Below are positions 35,418-44,517 of a stretch of 64,000 nt of DNA, one piece after another (within the stretch, counting starts at the first letter, position 1; each line of letters starts with the position of its first letter). The position numbers were made by a program, and so were the translations under genes. The stretch is taken from positions 3,559,501 to 3,623,500 of the forward strand of contig NZ_CP083757.1 of NCBI RefSeq assembly GCF_020149935.1. Reading direction: 5' to 3'. The notes beneath the pieces were generated by a model. It had not been told where the DNA came from and searched no databases. It was given only the letters and a program-made list of their open reading frames with translations. The stretch comes from Marinilongibacter aquaticus. Its GTDB lineage: Bacteria > Bacteroidota > Bacteroidia > Cytophagales > Spirosomataceae.

Positions 35418-35969
35418 TTAACGTTGACGTAAATATCCTTCGAATGCCATTTTTTGCCCCATTTCCTGATAGGCCTCTTTGGGTACTGGAGCCCAAGTAC
35501 TAAGGCCGTCCACATAACGGTTGTACATGCAGAAAGCCGCAGCGATCAGTACGGTATCGTGAATTTCCTTGTCGCTGGCTCCTTCTTTTTTTGCGGCATC
35601 AATCGCTTCTGGTGTCACGAAACGGCCACCTTTTTGCACCAAAGCAGCAATATCGAGTAGCTTACGCAACTTGGAAGAGATTTCCATTTTTTGAAAATCG
35701 TTTTTGATGTCGTCGATCATTTCGATGTCGCATCCCAAATGAGCGATTGCCGCTGCCGCATGGGAAGTATGACAGAAATGGCAATTATTTAGGTAAGAAA
35801 CACGAGCCGCAATAAGCTCACGTTCTCCGGGGCTAAGTGTCGATTCGCTTCTGAGTAAAGCTTCGGCCAATTGCAAAAGAGGTTGGGCGGTTTCTGGGCT
35901 GTATGCAAGCAATCCAGTGATTCCCGGTAGGTTTTCGTCGTTAAGTTCTATATATGAAGATTGTCTCAT
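35418..35969 (-). CDS. AhpD/carboxymuconolactone-decarboxylase-like protein (copy 1)
   Basis: The ATG at 35969 (MRQSSYIELNDENLPGITG) gives 183 residues; the in-frame extension to 36089 is not protein-like. It has Glu51, Cys63, Cys66 and His70 (ELIAAR...NNCHFCHTSH) with AhpD spacing, and DKEIHDTVLIAAAFCMYNRYVDG in the second half. It is the first gene of the operon, followed by copy 2, receptor, permease and copy 3. A thiol-redox or peroxide-related role is inferred from the family. No clear promoter was found upstream. Confidence 0.9.
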   Translation of the reverse strand: MRQSSYIELNDENLPGITGLLAYSPETAQPLLQLAEALLRSESTLSPGERELIAARVSYLNNCHFCHTSHAAAAIAHLGCDIEMIDDIKNDFQKMEISSKLRKLLDIAALVQKGGRFVTPEAIDAAKKEGASDKEIHDTVLIAAAFCMYNRYVDGLSTWAPVPKEAYQEMGQKMAFEGYLRQR

Positions 35970-36278
35970 GTCGATATACGTTTCTTGAAAACGGCATTGT
36001 GCCGCTTTGTTTGAATAAATTGAGAAAGGGGTGTGCCGCAAGTGTAAAAGCATGAGGGCCCGATGCATTGAGCACCAATAAAGGTGCAATCAAAATCACC
36101 AATTAGCCCAGCGAAATTTAACCGGCAAACACGAAATGGTTTTCCTTCGAGCAGTATTCCCTATGTATTCGGGGCTGTTTATGCCAATTTGGATAAGCGT
36201 ATACAATCTTTGTCAAGCATATGCTTTGCAAAGGCTGATATAGGCCACGAATGGACAGAAAAATTGCAGAAAGGATGT

Positions 36279-36860
36279 TTAAGAAAGTATATCGACTTGC
36301 GGAGGTGGCGAGTCTAGGAGTAGGTATGGAGCGGTGTAGTCAGTAGATTCTCCCGTGAAGGCCACGCATTTCAAGCAGAGTTCTATGCTTTGCTTATCAA
36401 GGGCTATTTTATTGGAGAAAGGGAAGTAATGTTGGGTCAATAATTTCAGAATGTCCGTCTTTTGACTTTTATCCATCCCCTGATTGCCCTCGGTGTAATT
36501 ATCTACATAATCGGAGAGCAAATTGAAAATTTCCTTTGCGTTTCCGTTTTGAAGGCATTCTACATAAAGCGTATCGCTGTGGTAGTTTTTACTGATAATC
36601 GTATAGAATTTGCCCTCGTGCTGAATCAAACCTTCTGCTTCTTTGGGCGATTCCCAGTTTCCCGAATACGGCAAGGCAATCGGGATTTTCAACGTAAGTT
36701 TTTCGTTGGAAGCAATGTTTACAGAAGAACTTGAAGAGCTGGGTCGCCAAGAGGCCTGTTGTTCCAATAAGTATATGTACCTCAACGGGATTACCGTAGA
36801 GGTGAGCACGAATAAAATCGCTATACCTATGGTTATGAGTCTCTTCAAAATTTTGGGCAT
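36279..36860 (-). CDS. Small membrane-anchored protein of unknown function
   Basis: The start ATG at 36860 (MPKILKRLITIGIAILFVLTS) gives 193 residues; an in-frame TTG lies 9 nt upstream. One hydrophobic helix (about 8-30) anchors it, and the rest is a hydrophilic domain with a serine run (PSSSSSSVN) after the membrane. There is no recognisable domain. A promoter matching both Bacteroidota boxes ends 6 nt before this ATG. It lies between the AhpD-like operon and the NIPSNAP gene, with spacing too wide for either operon. Confidence 0.6.
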   Translation of the reverse strand: MPKILKRLITIGIAILFVLTSTVIPLRYIYLLEQQASWRPSSSSSSVNIASNEKLTLKIPIALPYSGNWESPKEAEGLIQHEGKFYTIISKNYHSDTLYVECLQNGNAKEIFNLLSDYVDNYTEGNQGMDKSQKTDILKLLTQHYFPFSNKIALDKQSIELCLKCVAFTGESTDYTAPYLLLDSPPPQVDILS

Positions 36861-36866
36861 GAAGCC

Positions 36867-36898
36867 CAAAGGTAAATAAAATAGGATTAATTAAACAA
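36867..36898 (-). promoter_or_regulatory. Predicted promoter overlapping the start of the small membrane protein
   Basis: On the minus strand TTG (36898-36896), a 21 nt gap and TACCTTTG (36874-36867) match both consensus boxes. Only 6 nt separate the -7 element from the ATG at 36860, which implies a leaderless or almost leaderless transcript. Confidence 0.5.
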
Positions 36899-37010
36899 AA
36901 TCTTTCTAAATTAAAATTTAGTAAAATATTGTCGTAAAATGTAGATTGATCCCCAGAAAAGCCCTTCTGAGGACTGAAGAGCTCAATTTTAAGAGAAAAA
37001 TGAATGAAAA

Positions 37011-37041
37011 ACACTGGGAAATTTTATTCATTCCCCAGTGT
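37011..37041 (-). terminator. Probable terminator after the NIPSNAP gene
   Basis: ACACTGGG at 37011-37018 pairs with CCCAGTGT at 37034-37041 around a 15 nt loop, with T-rich sequence following on the minus strand. It lies 11 nt after the NIPSNAP stop. Confidence 0.5.
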
Positions 37042-37052
37042 ACGAAGCTTTT

Positions 37053-37796
37053 TTAAAGTTCGGAATACGCTAACCTTTTCAAGAATACGCGATCGATGTT
37101 GATCAATAAATTGGCATATTCTTCCTCGCCCGAAAGGCTTTTCCAAGCGGGAGATTTCACAAACTTGTCCCAATTCGCATCGCGTTCGGCCATATCTTTA
37201 AAACCCAACATATAGGTAAGCGAAGGCATTTGCGGTCCCGCAATTCTCGAACCAAAAAACACAGAGTACAAGCCAGTGTCATTGAAAATGTCCAATTCAC
37301 CTTCATTGAACATTTTCACCTTGCGGATAGCAGCTTCTTCAATGCCGCTTTGATACGTTCGCAGCTCAAACAATTCGGCGTCTTTTCTCGGTTTTGTTAG
37401 TTTGGGGTGGCCGTCGAAAGCCGTAAAAAAGGCAACCGTAAGGCTGGCGTAAGGGGTCTTTCCGTAATCCAGGCTGTGGTACTTTTCAGCAGCGGCAGCA
37501 AATTGACTGTCCTTTTTCAGGGCATTTTGCACCTGCTCGTATTGGCTCATGCTGGCATAGGGCACAAAAAGATAGACCTTTCCGGGCAAGCTTTGCCCTT
37601 GTTCTTCGAAGGCTCCAATATTTTGCACACCCTGTCGGTTGAGTGCGGGAATGAGTGCCTCTTCCAAATATTGATGCAGTGCATTGGCCGAGCTACCAAA
37701 CTTCAATGTGTAAGTGCTGAGGCTGTAAAATTCGTTTTGCGAAAATGCTTGGAGGCTTAGTCCAAACAGAAACAAGAATAGGATATTTCTTTTCAT
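37053..37796 (-). CDS. Secreted NIPSNAP-family protein
   Basis: The start at 37796 (MKRNILFLFLFGLSLQAFS) gives 247 residues with a signal peptide. The mature part holds two ferredoxin-like NIPSNAP repeats: YSLSTYTLKFG... and FELRTYQSGIEEAAIRKVKMF..., ending in KSPAWKSLSGEEEYANLL. NIPSNAP proteins have no settled biochemical role; Bacteroidota exported versions are common. Divergent to the zinc-ribbon gene, with a 54 nt gap. Confidence 0.85.
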   Translation of the reverse strand: MKRNILFLFLFGLSLQAFSQNEFYSLSTYTLKFGSSANALHQYLEEALIPALNRQGVQNIGAFEEQGQSLPGKVYLFVPYASMSQYEQVQNALKKDSQFAAAAEKYHSLDYGKTPYASLTVAFFTAFDGHPKLTKPRKDAELFELRTYQSGIEEAAIRKVKMFNEGELDIFNDTGLYSVFFGSRIAGPQMPSLTYMLGFKDMAERDANWDKFVKSPAWKSLSGEEEYANLLINIDRVFLKRLAYSEL

Positions 37797-37850
37797 TCGA
37801 ATAAATTTGTTTAGGGTTGACAGTAATCCATGTGGACTCAAATATACTAA

Positions 37851-38246
37851 ATGCACACACGAATGTCTTTAGACGAAGGAAGAAAATGTGCCGAATGCGG
37901 CAAGTCGATTGTAGGGAGAGCGGACAAGCGTTTCTGCTCCGATTTCTGCCGAAACACATTCAATAACCGTCAAAATGCCGAGGCGACAAACTTGATCCGG
38001 AATATAAACAGGCAGCTGAAGAAAAACCGCCGCATTCTCAAACAACTGTGCACAGGCGATAAAACCAAAACTAACCGTTCGCGATTGCTGTTGGCCGGAT
38101 TCGATTTCAAACAGATTACGCATTTGCGGAAAACCAAAAAGGGAAGCATTTATTATTTTGTGTACGACTTTGCATATCTCGAACTTGAAAACGATTTTTT
38201 CCTGATTGTACGAGACAGACCTTTTGTAAAATCAGATTGGAATTGA
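37851..38246 (+). CDS. Small zinc-ribbon protein (DUF2116-like)
   Basis: The protein is 131 residues; the ATG at 37863 (MSLDEGRKCAEC) is an alternative start. The N-terminus has a four-cysteine zinc ribbon, CAECGKSIVGRADKRFCSDFC, followed by a basic helix (RNINRQLKKNRRILKQL) and a beta-rich end. Proteins with this pattern are widespread in Bacteroidota and are probably nucleic-acid- or ribosome-associated; no function is established. It stands alone between divergent genes. Confidence 0.65.
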   Translation: MHTRMSLDEGRKCAECGKSIVGRADKRFCSDFCRNTFNNRQNAEATNLIRNINRQLKKNRRILKQLCTGDKTKTNRSRLLLAGFDFKQITHLRKTKKGSIYYFVYDFAYLELENDFFLIVRDRPFVKSDWN

Positions 38247-38328
38247 GCATATTTATGCAGGAAAACGAGTATATATTCCGATTTTCTTCAATTATTCCTT
38301 TATAATTTTGGATAAAATATATCAACCC

Positions 38329-39843
38329 ATGAGAAGTCTTCTTTTATTCTTGCTTGTTCCGCTGTTTTTGCCCAATACACCAGCTAAAAAAGTCAAGAAG
38401 CCCAATATCGTATATATACTTGCCGATGATTTAGGTTACGGCGAATTGGGCGTATACGGTCAAGAGCTGATCGAAACCCCGAATATAGATGCTTTGGCGG
38501 CCGAGGGCATGCGTTTCACTCAAAACTATTCTGGTGCTCCTGTATGTGCCCCTGCCCGCTGTACTTTGATGACCGGCAAACATGCGGGACACAATTCGGT
38601 GCGGGGCAATTCTGAAATGCGTGAGCGAGGAAATGTATGGAGCGTGAAGGCCATGATGGAAGACCCTTATTTGGAAGGCCAAGGGCCCATGACGGAAACT
38701 TTTACTTTGCCCAGTTTTTTGAAAGAAAACGGTTACCGTACGGGAATGATCGGAAAATGGGGGCTGGGTGGGCCAACCACCGAGAGCTTGCCGGGAACTC
38801 GCGGATTTGACTACTTTTTGGGTTACAATTGCCAACGGATGGCCCATACGTATTATCCACCGTTTTTGTGGAAAAACAAGGAGCGAATACTGCTGGATAA
38901 CAGATTGGTAGAAATTCATGCCAATTTAGCGGAAGGGGCAGACCCCAATGATCCGGAATCGTATAAGGATTTCGAACTGACAAGCTACTCGCCCGATGTG
39001 ATGCACGAAGGGGCCTTGAATTTTATCCGTGAAAATAAGGATGAGCCATTTTTCCTTTATTATGCATCTCCGCTTCCACATGTGCCTTTGCAGGCTCCCA
39101 AGCGTTGGGTCGAGTATTATGAAAAGAAACTTGGTCGAGAAGAGCCTTTCACAGGCAAAAGTTATTATCCCAACCGCACGCCGCATGCAACCTACGCGGC
39201 GATGATTTCTTATTTGGATGAAGAGGTAGGGGAGTTGGTTGCGGAATTGAAAAAACAAGGTTTGTATGAAAACACCTTAATCATTTTCACCAGCGACAAT
39301 GGACCAACCTATACCGGAGGCGTGGATGCGAGCTATTTCAAAAGTGCAGCTCCTTTTGGCAAGGGCTTTGGCAAAACCAAAGGTTTTGTGTACGAAGGAG
39401 GGATACGCGTTCCAATGATCGCCGTATGGCCAAATAAAATTGAGGCCGGAAGCACTTCAGATCTGATGACCTCATTTCCGGATGTTTTGCCTACTTGTGC
39501 CGATTTGTTGGGCGAGAAATTGGGCGGAAAGGTTGATGGGCTTAGCTTTTTGCCCACCCTTTTGGGCAAAAAGGGGCAAGAGAAACACGCCTACTTATAC
39601 TGGGAATTTCCGCAAAATCAAGGTCAGCAGGCCCTGAGAATGGGCCACTGGAAGGCGGTAAGAAAGGATATTCAAAAAGGGAATATGCACATCGAACTGT
39701 ATGACCTCGATAAAGATATTAAAGAGCAATACGATGTCTCTGCCGAGCATCCTGAACTGGTGGATGAAATTGCGGCTATTTTTGTGAAAGAACACGAAAC
39801 CCCTGAAAATGATGATTTTATGATGAAGGCTTTAGAACAATAA
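38329..39843 (+). CDS. Exported sulfatase (S1 family)
   Basis: The ATG at 38329 (MRSLLLFLLVPLFLPNTPA) gives 504 residues with a signal peptide. The core has the metal-binding ADDLGYGELG (Asp33-Asp34) and the sulfatase signature CAPAR at Cys73, the residue converted to formylglycine, plus GKWGLGG later. It should hydrolyse sulfate esters on polysaccharides or other substrates outside the inner membrane. A TAATTTTG element at 38303-38310 is a possible -7 box. The substrate is not assignable. No maturation enzyme for formylglycine is in the window. Confidence 0.9.
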   Translation: MRSLLLFLLVPLFLPNTPAKKVKKPNIVYILADDLGYGELGVYGQELIETPNIDALAAEGMRFTQNYSGAPVCAPARCTLMTGKHAGHNSVRGNSEMRERGNVWSVKAMMEDPYLEGQGPMTETFTLPSFLKENGYRTGMIGKWGLGGPTTESLPGTRGFDYFLGYNCQRMAHTYYPPFLWKNKERILLDNRLVEIHANLAEGADPNDPESYKDFELTSYSPDVMHEGALNFIRENKDEPFFLYYASPLPHVPLQAPKRWVEYYEKKLGREEPFTGKSYYPNRTPHATYAAMISYLDEEVGELVAELKKQGLYENTLIIFTSDNGPTYTGGVDASYFKSAAPFGKGFGKTKGFVYEGGIRVPMIAVWPNKIEAGSTSDLMTSFPDVLPTCADLLGEKLGGKVDGLSFLPTLLGKKGQEKHAYLYWEFPQNQGQQALRMGHWKAVRKDIQKGNMHIELYDLDKDIKEQYDVSAEHPELVDEIAAIFVKEHETPENDDFMMKALEQ

Positions 39844-39937
39844 TTTTTGGATTTTGTATTTATTTTAATGCAACTTTAGGACACCCAGAGTTAAACCCTA
39901 ATCTTAGTGGAATAAAACCCACCTCTGATAACCTATT

Positions 39938-42900
39938 ATGCACGCGAACAAATATACTCTAATCACATTTTTCAGTTTTTTATTTCTTTTTTCTCAATGG
40001 GTTCAGGCTCAAAGTAATACGATACAATTTCATTTCGATTCAGCCGATACTCCCCTCGAAATCTGTGAAAACAGGCCATTGTGGGTTAGCGTTTTTCCAG
40101 TCGACGGCAATTTGCCCATAGTTTGGGTGATGGATGGGAAAGAAGAAGAACCCAGTCTCAATTTGCGACGAAAGATAGAGAATCCAGGACGATATCAGAT
40201 TCTTCAATATATTGGAAACCATCGAGTGGAATCGCAGCTCTTTGAGGTAGGTGCCTGTATCCAAAGCACTGAAAACTTAGAAGTGAAAGGAGAGGGGTCT
40301 GGTAAAGAAAATGCCGAGATTAGTGCAGTATTGCCTACAATTACATCTGAAAGCAGTTCTACCTGTAACGGCACCAAAAGTATTACCATGCAGGCTTCAC
40401 CTGTTGGTCAAGGGTATTTGTACAAATGGTTTAAATGGAATTTCGGCACTGGAGATTATGAAATAATCTCTGGAGCCAAAAGTAGCACATATACTACTAA
40501 TATGTGGGGCTACTACGAAGTGTCGGTGGATGACGGTGTAAACCTGCCGGGATCGTCTAATCCATATTATCTGTCCAATTCTAGTTTTTTTGATATCAGT
40601 GACCCCAATGGTTCGTCATTGGTTTATGGATCACCAGGGGAGTCTATACAATTGCAGTTAAATGTGGATGGGCCTGATGGGCCTTATGAAGATGTGGCTA
40701 TCCGGGCGGCTCACGGCTATGCAGCCGTTTTGAATGGAAATACAAGCCCTTTGCCTTTCACGGTGAAACCAATTGTAAATACGGTATATAAAGTGGAGCC
40801 AAATGCTTCCGTAGACTGTGAAGGAGGGACCAGTCAATCATATGCACAAGTAGTGGTGGATCCGAATACTTCGGTCGACATCGGCATTCCGGCGTCGCTC
40901 AATGTTTGTGCAGGAGGCTCTGTGGATATCCCATACACTACATTGGGAACTTGGCCTCCTTCGGGAGAGAGAAAGATGTACTTGGATATTAGTTCCAGTG
41001 ATTTTCAATATAGAACATATGCGAATAGTGGACATGCAGGCTATTTGACGGCCAATATTCCAAGTAATGTCCCATTGAATACCGAATTGAATGTAAGGAT
41101 TAGCGGAGATTTTCCTTATTTCGGGTCTAACGCTGCTAGTTATAAGTTAAAAGTGACGCAAACGGGCTGTACTCCCAAGGCCTATATTCAATATGCCGAA
41201 TCTAATTTTGGTTGTCAGTCGGTTGAATTGAGTGCCAGACCTTACATTTATCCGAACACAGATGGGAATGTGTACCAGTGGTATTTTAATGATTCTCCGA
41301 TTGATGGGGCAGATCAGTATACCTATTTGGCCACACAAACGGGAAATTACAAGCTGAAGGTTACTCAACCGAGCTATAGCTCTATTTCAGATAACCATTA
41401 TATTGAAATCACTGGTTTTGAGGCTAAAATCACCTCGCCTAATCCCAGTTTGTGCGATCAGCAGTCTGTTATCTTAAATGCGGAGCCGCAAGGCTCGAAT
41501 CAGATTTACCGCTGGTCTTATTCTAAGTTTGACAGTTACGGGTTTTCGCCTTTAGAAGGGGCTACTTCTGCCAGCCATATTGCGAAAGTTGAGGGCTATT
41601 ATAAAGTGAAAGTATTCGAACCCGGAGGCTGTTTCGTTGAATCGGAAGCGTTTTATGTGTCAGAAGGTGCAAGCGTTAAACTCACTGGAATGGATGGTTC
41701 AACAGATCCCGTGCAGATTGATTCTTGGGAAAATGCTAATTTGAAAGTAAGCCTTTACGGAAGCAGTTCCCCCTTTACTTTCAGATATTACGATGGAATA
41801 AAGTATTCTGATTTCCTCACGTCTTCAAATAGCGAGTATGTGTTGTCTGTTTCACCAGATGTTTCAAGAACATATCATGTTGAGGTGGAGGGCCGGGCCT
41901 GTGTAAACAGTATTCCGCCTTCAAACGATTTGAAAGTGATAGTGAACCAAAGCCCCAACCTTGGTTTGCCAGAACCTGTATCACTAAATTACTGCGTAGG
42001 GGAGATTCTAGAGATTCCCATTTCGAATCTGCCCACGAGTGATGTCCACATAAGTGTGTATCTGCGGGGAGTTTCATCTATTGAAAGGATATTTTTGGGC
42101 CAGTGGAGAAGTGCTTCGCCCGGAAGGTTTATCATTCCCGAAGTGTCGGCAGGTGAATATAAAGTAGTAGTGAACACTTTTGTGCCTGATGCTGGTGATA
42201 TGGAAAGCACTTATAGTTTGAATATTAGCAACAGTTCTGCATGCAGTCTGGTTAATGCTCAAATACTGGCTGAAATAGAGCCTTGTGCACGGGAGGTTAG
42301 AATGTTAGCCTATCCCAGAGGACCTGGTTATTCTTACACGTGGTACAGAGATGATGTAATTATCCAAAATGTTTCGCTCAACTATTGTTTTGGCTATTCC
42401 AATGGCGATTATAAAGTGAAAGTAATTGGCCCCAATGGTTATAGTTCTACCAGTGAAGTGCATAATGTCGACTATCTCCTTGATGACTTTTATTTCTACA
42501 ACACTACCTTGGATTGTGAAGACGGGCAGATAGGTATTCAAAGGGCGGGCAACTCTGCGGTTGGGGATTCCTATCAATGGTATTTTTCCGAATTGGGAGA
42601 CAGTTATTCACCGTTGAATGGAGAGACCAATGTGTCGCTTACTGGCGGAAATGTAGGGTTCTACTTTTGCTCGATTCAAAAGGGAGCCTGTAATCTGAAA
42701 AGTTCCGTTATTCAAAGCTGTCCATTTGTTACGACATTTAATGAAATACAGACGTGCAAAGGAACGAATTTAGAGCTCCCAGTTAGTCTCGAATCTTATA
42801 TTGGGTATTATACGCTGAGTTTGGTAGATGCTTCGAATGAAGACAATGTAATTCTTCCCGCTTTCCATTCAGAGAACTTTAACATAGGACAAAAAGAACA

Positions 42901-43816
42901 AATTGTTAACCTGCAAGTGCCGGATGATTTAGCGGCGGGGCAGTACAAGATAAAGATGAGTATGGCTAATAGGGATGTAGTAGGTGAGGGTATAATAAAC
43001 GTATCCAATAATACGGCTACAGATCCTCCAGTAATAACGGCTTCGCCCTATTACTACAAAGAGGGGGATACGCTTACTTTGACGGCGACAGGTTGCACAG
43101 GGGATTATTTATGGGATAATGGGTTTGAAGGGGCCGAGAGGATGGTGAATCAAAGTATATCTTATGGCTTTTGGGTTACATGTCAATCTGGCTTAGGTTT
43201 GTGCCCAACTGAAAAAACGTACATTTGGCCTCAAAAGGCCTGCGATGCAATTGAGCCAAATGATTTGAGTGAAGAGGCTTTCCATTTTGAAGAGGAAAGC
43301 TATACGAGCCCAGGTTTGTGTTTTGGTTCTGCTAAAGATGAAGATTGGTTTTCGTTCATTGTAGATGGCTCTTTGTATTTCATTCGGATTATGTCTGCTT
43401 CGACCGACCTGTCAGGCAGACAGTATAGACTGGTTTTTTCGAAGTCTGGAACAAGCATCACCTTGAAAACAGAAAGTGTGATTGCATCAGATTACTTGCC
43501 TGTTTACATGGAATTGTACGATGTAGGGGAAAACCTATTATCATTCAATAGTTATGGCAGTGAGAATGGGCATGCAAAAATTGTTTACGACCTGGAACAT
43601 CCATGTCCCTTGCAAATGAGCATGTATTCGAATTTGTTTGATGTTTCAGGAATGAGCAGTCCACAAGCCGAGCATATAGAAGCAACAAATGCAATTTTGA
43701 ATGGGGCAGAAGCAGGCTACAGTGCCGAAAAGAGTATTGAGCTAAACCCCGGATTCAAAACGGAGATTAGTGATTCGGGTTATTTCAAAGCAGAGATTAA
43801 AAACTGTGTAGATTAA
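39938..43816 (+). CDS. Large secreted repeat protein with 3-coathanger-stack C-terminus
   Basis: This 1292-residue protein has a signal peptide (MHANKYTLITFFSFLFLFSQ) and then many beta-sandwich, Ig-like modules. The modules repeat patterns such as YKWFKWNFGTGDYEIISGA, YQWYFNDSPIDGADQYTYLA and YRWSYSKFDSYGFSPLEGAT, each followed by GYYKVKV-type strands. The last about 50 residues (IEATNAILNGAEAGYSAEKS, ELNPGFKTEI) match the 3-coathanger-stack domain found in Bacteroidota secreted proteins. It is probably an adhesin or matrix protein. It sits 94 nt after a sulfatase gene on the same strand and is followed by a strong terminator. Confidence 0.8.
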   Translation: MHANKYTLITFFSFLFLFSQWVQAQSNTIQFHFDSADTPLEICENRPLWVSVFPVDGNLPIVWVMDGKEEEPSLNLRRKIENPGRYQILQYIGNHRVESQLFEVGACIQSTENLEVKGEGSGKENAEISAVLPTITSESSSTCNGTKSITMQASPVGQGYLYKWFKWNFGTGDYEIISGAKSSTYTTNMWGYYEVSVDDGVNLPGSSNPYYLSNSSFFDISDPNGSSLVYGSPGESIQLQLNVDGPDGPYEDVAIRAAHGYAAVLNGNTSPLPFTVKPIVNTVYKVEPNASVDCEGGTSQSYAQVVVDPNTSVDIGIPASLNVCAGGSVDIPYTTLGTWPPSGERKMYLDISSSDFQYRTYANSGHAGYLTANIPSNVPLNTELNVRISGDFPYFGSNAASYKLKVTQTGCTPKAYIQYAESNFGCQSVELSARPYIYPNTDGNVYQWYFNDSPIDGADQYTYLATQTGNYKLKVTQPSYSSISDNHYIEITGFEAKITSPNPSLCDQQSVILNAEPQGSNQIYRWSYSKFDSYGFSPLEGATSASHIAKVEGYYKVKVFEPGGCFVESEAFYVSEGASVKLTGMDGSTDPVQIDSWENANLKVSLYGSSSPFTFRYYDGIKYSDFLTSSNSEYVLSVSPDVSRTYHVEVEGRACVNSIPPSNDLKVIVNQSPNLGLPEPVSLNYCVGEILEIPISNLPTSDVHISVYLRGVSSIERIFLGQWRSASPGRFIIPEVSAGEYKVVVNTFVPDAGDMESTYSLNISNSSACSLVNAQILAEIEPCAREVRMLAYPRGPGYSYTWYRDDVIIQNVSLNYCFGYSNGDYKVKVIGPNGYSSTSEVHNVDYLLDDFYFYNTTLDCEDGQIGIQRAGNSAVGDSYQWYFSELGDSYSPLNGETNVSLTGGNVGFYFCSIQKGACNLKSSVIQSCPFVTTFNEIQTCKGTNLELPVSLESYIGYYTLSLVDASNEDNVILPAFHSENFNIGQKEQIVNLQVPDDLAAGQYKIKMSMANRDVVGEGIINVSNNTATDPPVITASPYYYKEGDTLTLTATGCTGDYLWDNGFEGAERMVNQSISYGFWVTCQSGLGLCPTEKTYIWPQKACDAIEPNDLSEEAFHFEEESYTSPGLCFGSAKDEDWFSFIVDGSLYFIRIMSASTDLSGRQYRLVFSKSGTSITLKTESVIASDYLPVYMELYDVGENLLSFNSYGSENGHAKIVYDLEHPCPLQMSMYSNLFDVSGMSSPQAEHIEATNAILNGAEAGYSAEKSIELNPGFKTEISDSGYFKAEIKNCVD

Positions 43817-43825
43817 TGAAAAAGA

Positions 43826-43860
43826 GGTTGGGTGGAATAATTTTCCGCCCAACCCTTTTT
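43826..43860. terminator. Bidirectional terminator between convergent genes
   Basis: GGTTGGGTGGAA (43826-43837) pairs with TTCCGCCCAACC (43843-43854), one G-T pair included, around a 5 nt loop. T runs on both strands flank it. Confidence 0.85.
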
Positions 43861-43861
43861 G

Positions 43862-44443
43862 TTACAAAATCCCTTCGAGCATATTGAGTGAAGAGCCCAA
43901 TTTCTTTCCAATTACTTTTTTGGCGATTTTTGCGGTTAATCCACTGGAATCCAATTTGCTGCTCCGCTTACTTACCGCTCCCAAAAGTTTGCCAATTCGC
44001 GACACTTCAGGTTTGTCGCCTCCGATCAAACTCAGCCCTTGGCTCAATAAATTGGTGTTGTCTCCAACCAATTTTCCTTTGCCCAATAAGCTTCCGCCGC
44101 CGAGCATTTTCTTTAAGCGGTTGGCTGCTACCAAAGTTTTGATGGTGTTGATGACCTTTTGAAGGCCTCCCACATTCGTTTTTCCAGACGAAAGCCCAGG
44201 AATCATGCCCGATAAATTACCCAATTGGCTGGCAATTTTCGGAGCGAAGGCTGTGTTCGAGCCTTTTACTTCCTTACTTATGCCCGAAATCGCGTCTGTG
44301 AGCAAATTGCTAGCCTGTTTGTTGTTGCCTTGGTTGACCATTCCTATCGCATTGTCGAGAATGGAGAGGTCAAAGCCTTGTGCAGATGAAGAGCCTACGG
44401 TGAACAAAAGGAAAGCGATAACAATAAATCCGATCTTTTTCAT
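43862..44443 (-). CDS. Secreted helical protein of unknown function
   Basis: The 193-residue protein has a signal peptide (MKKIGFIVIAFLLFTVGSSSA) and a low-complexity helical body rich in Gly, Leu and Lys, with GKGKLVGDNTNLLSQGLSLI and internal GSSL patterns. I do not recognise the family with confidence; it resembles small DUF2780-like secreted proteins. It shares a terminator with the repeat protein gene and lies 75 nt downstream of a sulfatase-lipoprotein gene on the same strand. A cell-envelope role is inferred from export only. Confidence 0.6.
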   Translation of the reverse strand: MKKIGFIVIAFLLFTVGSSSAQGFDLSILDNAIGMVNQGNNKQASNLLTDAISGISKEVKGSNTAFAPKIASQLGNLSGMIPGLSSGKTNVGGLQKVINTIKTLVAANRLKKMLGGGSLLGKGKLVGDNTNLLSQGLSLIGGDKPEVSRIGKLLGAVSKRSSKLDSSGLTAKIAKKVIGKKLGSSLNMLEGIL

Positions 44444-44517
44444 GTGTATTTATTTTTCTATTAAGACCAAATTCTTGCTATAAGTAACGCAGGCACTATC
44501 TACTTTTTTAGAAAGGT

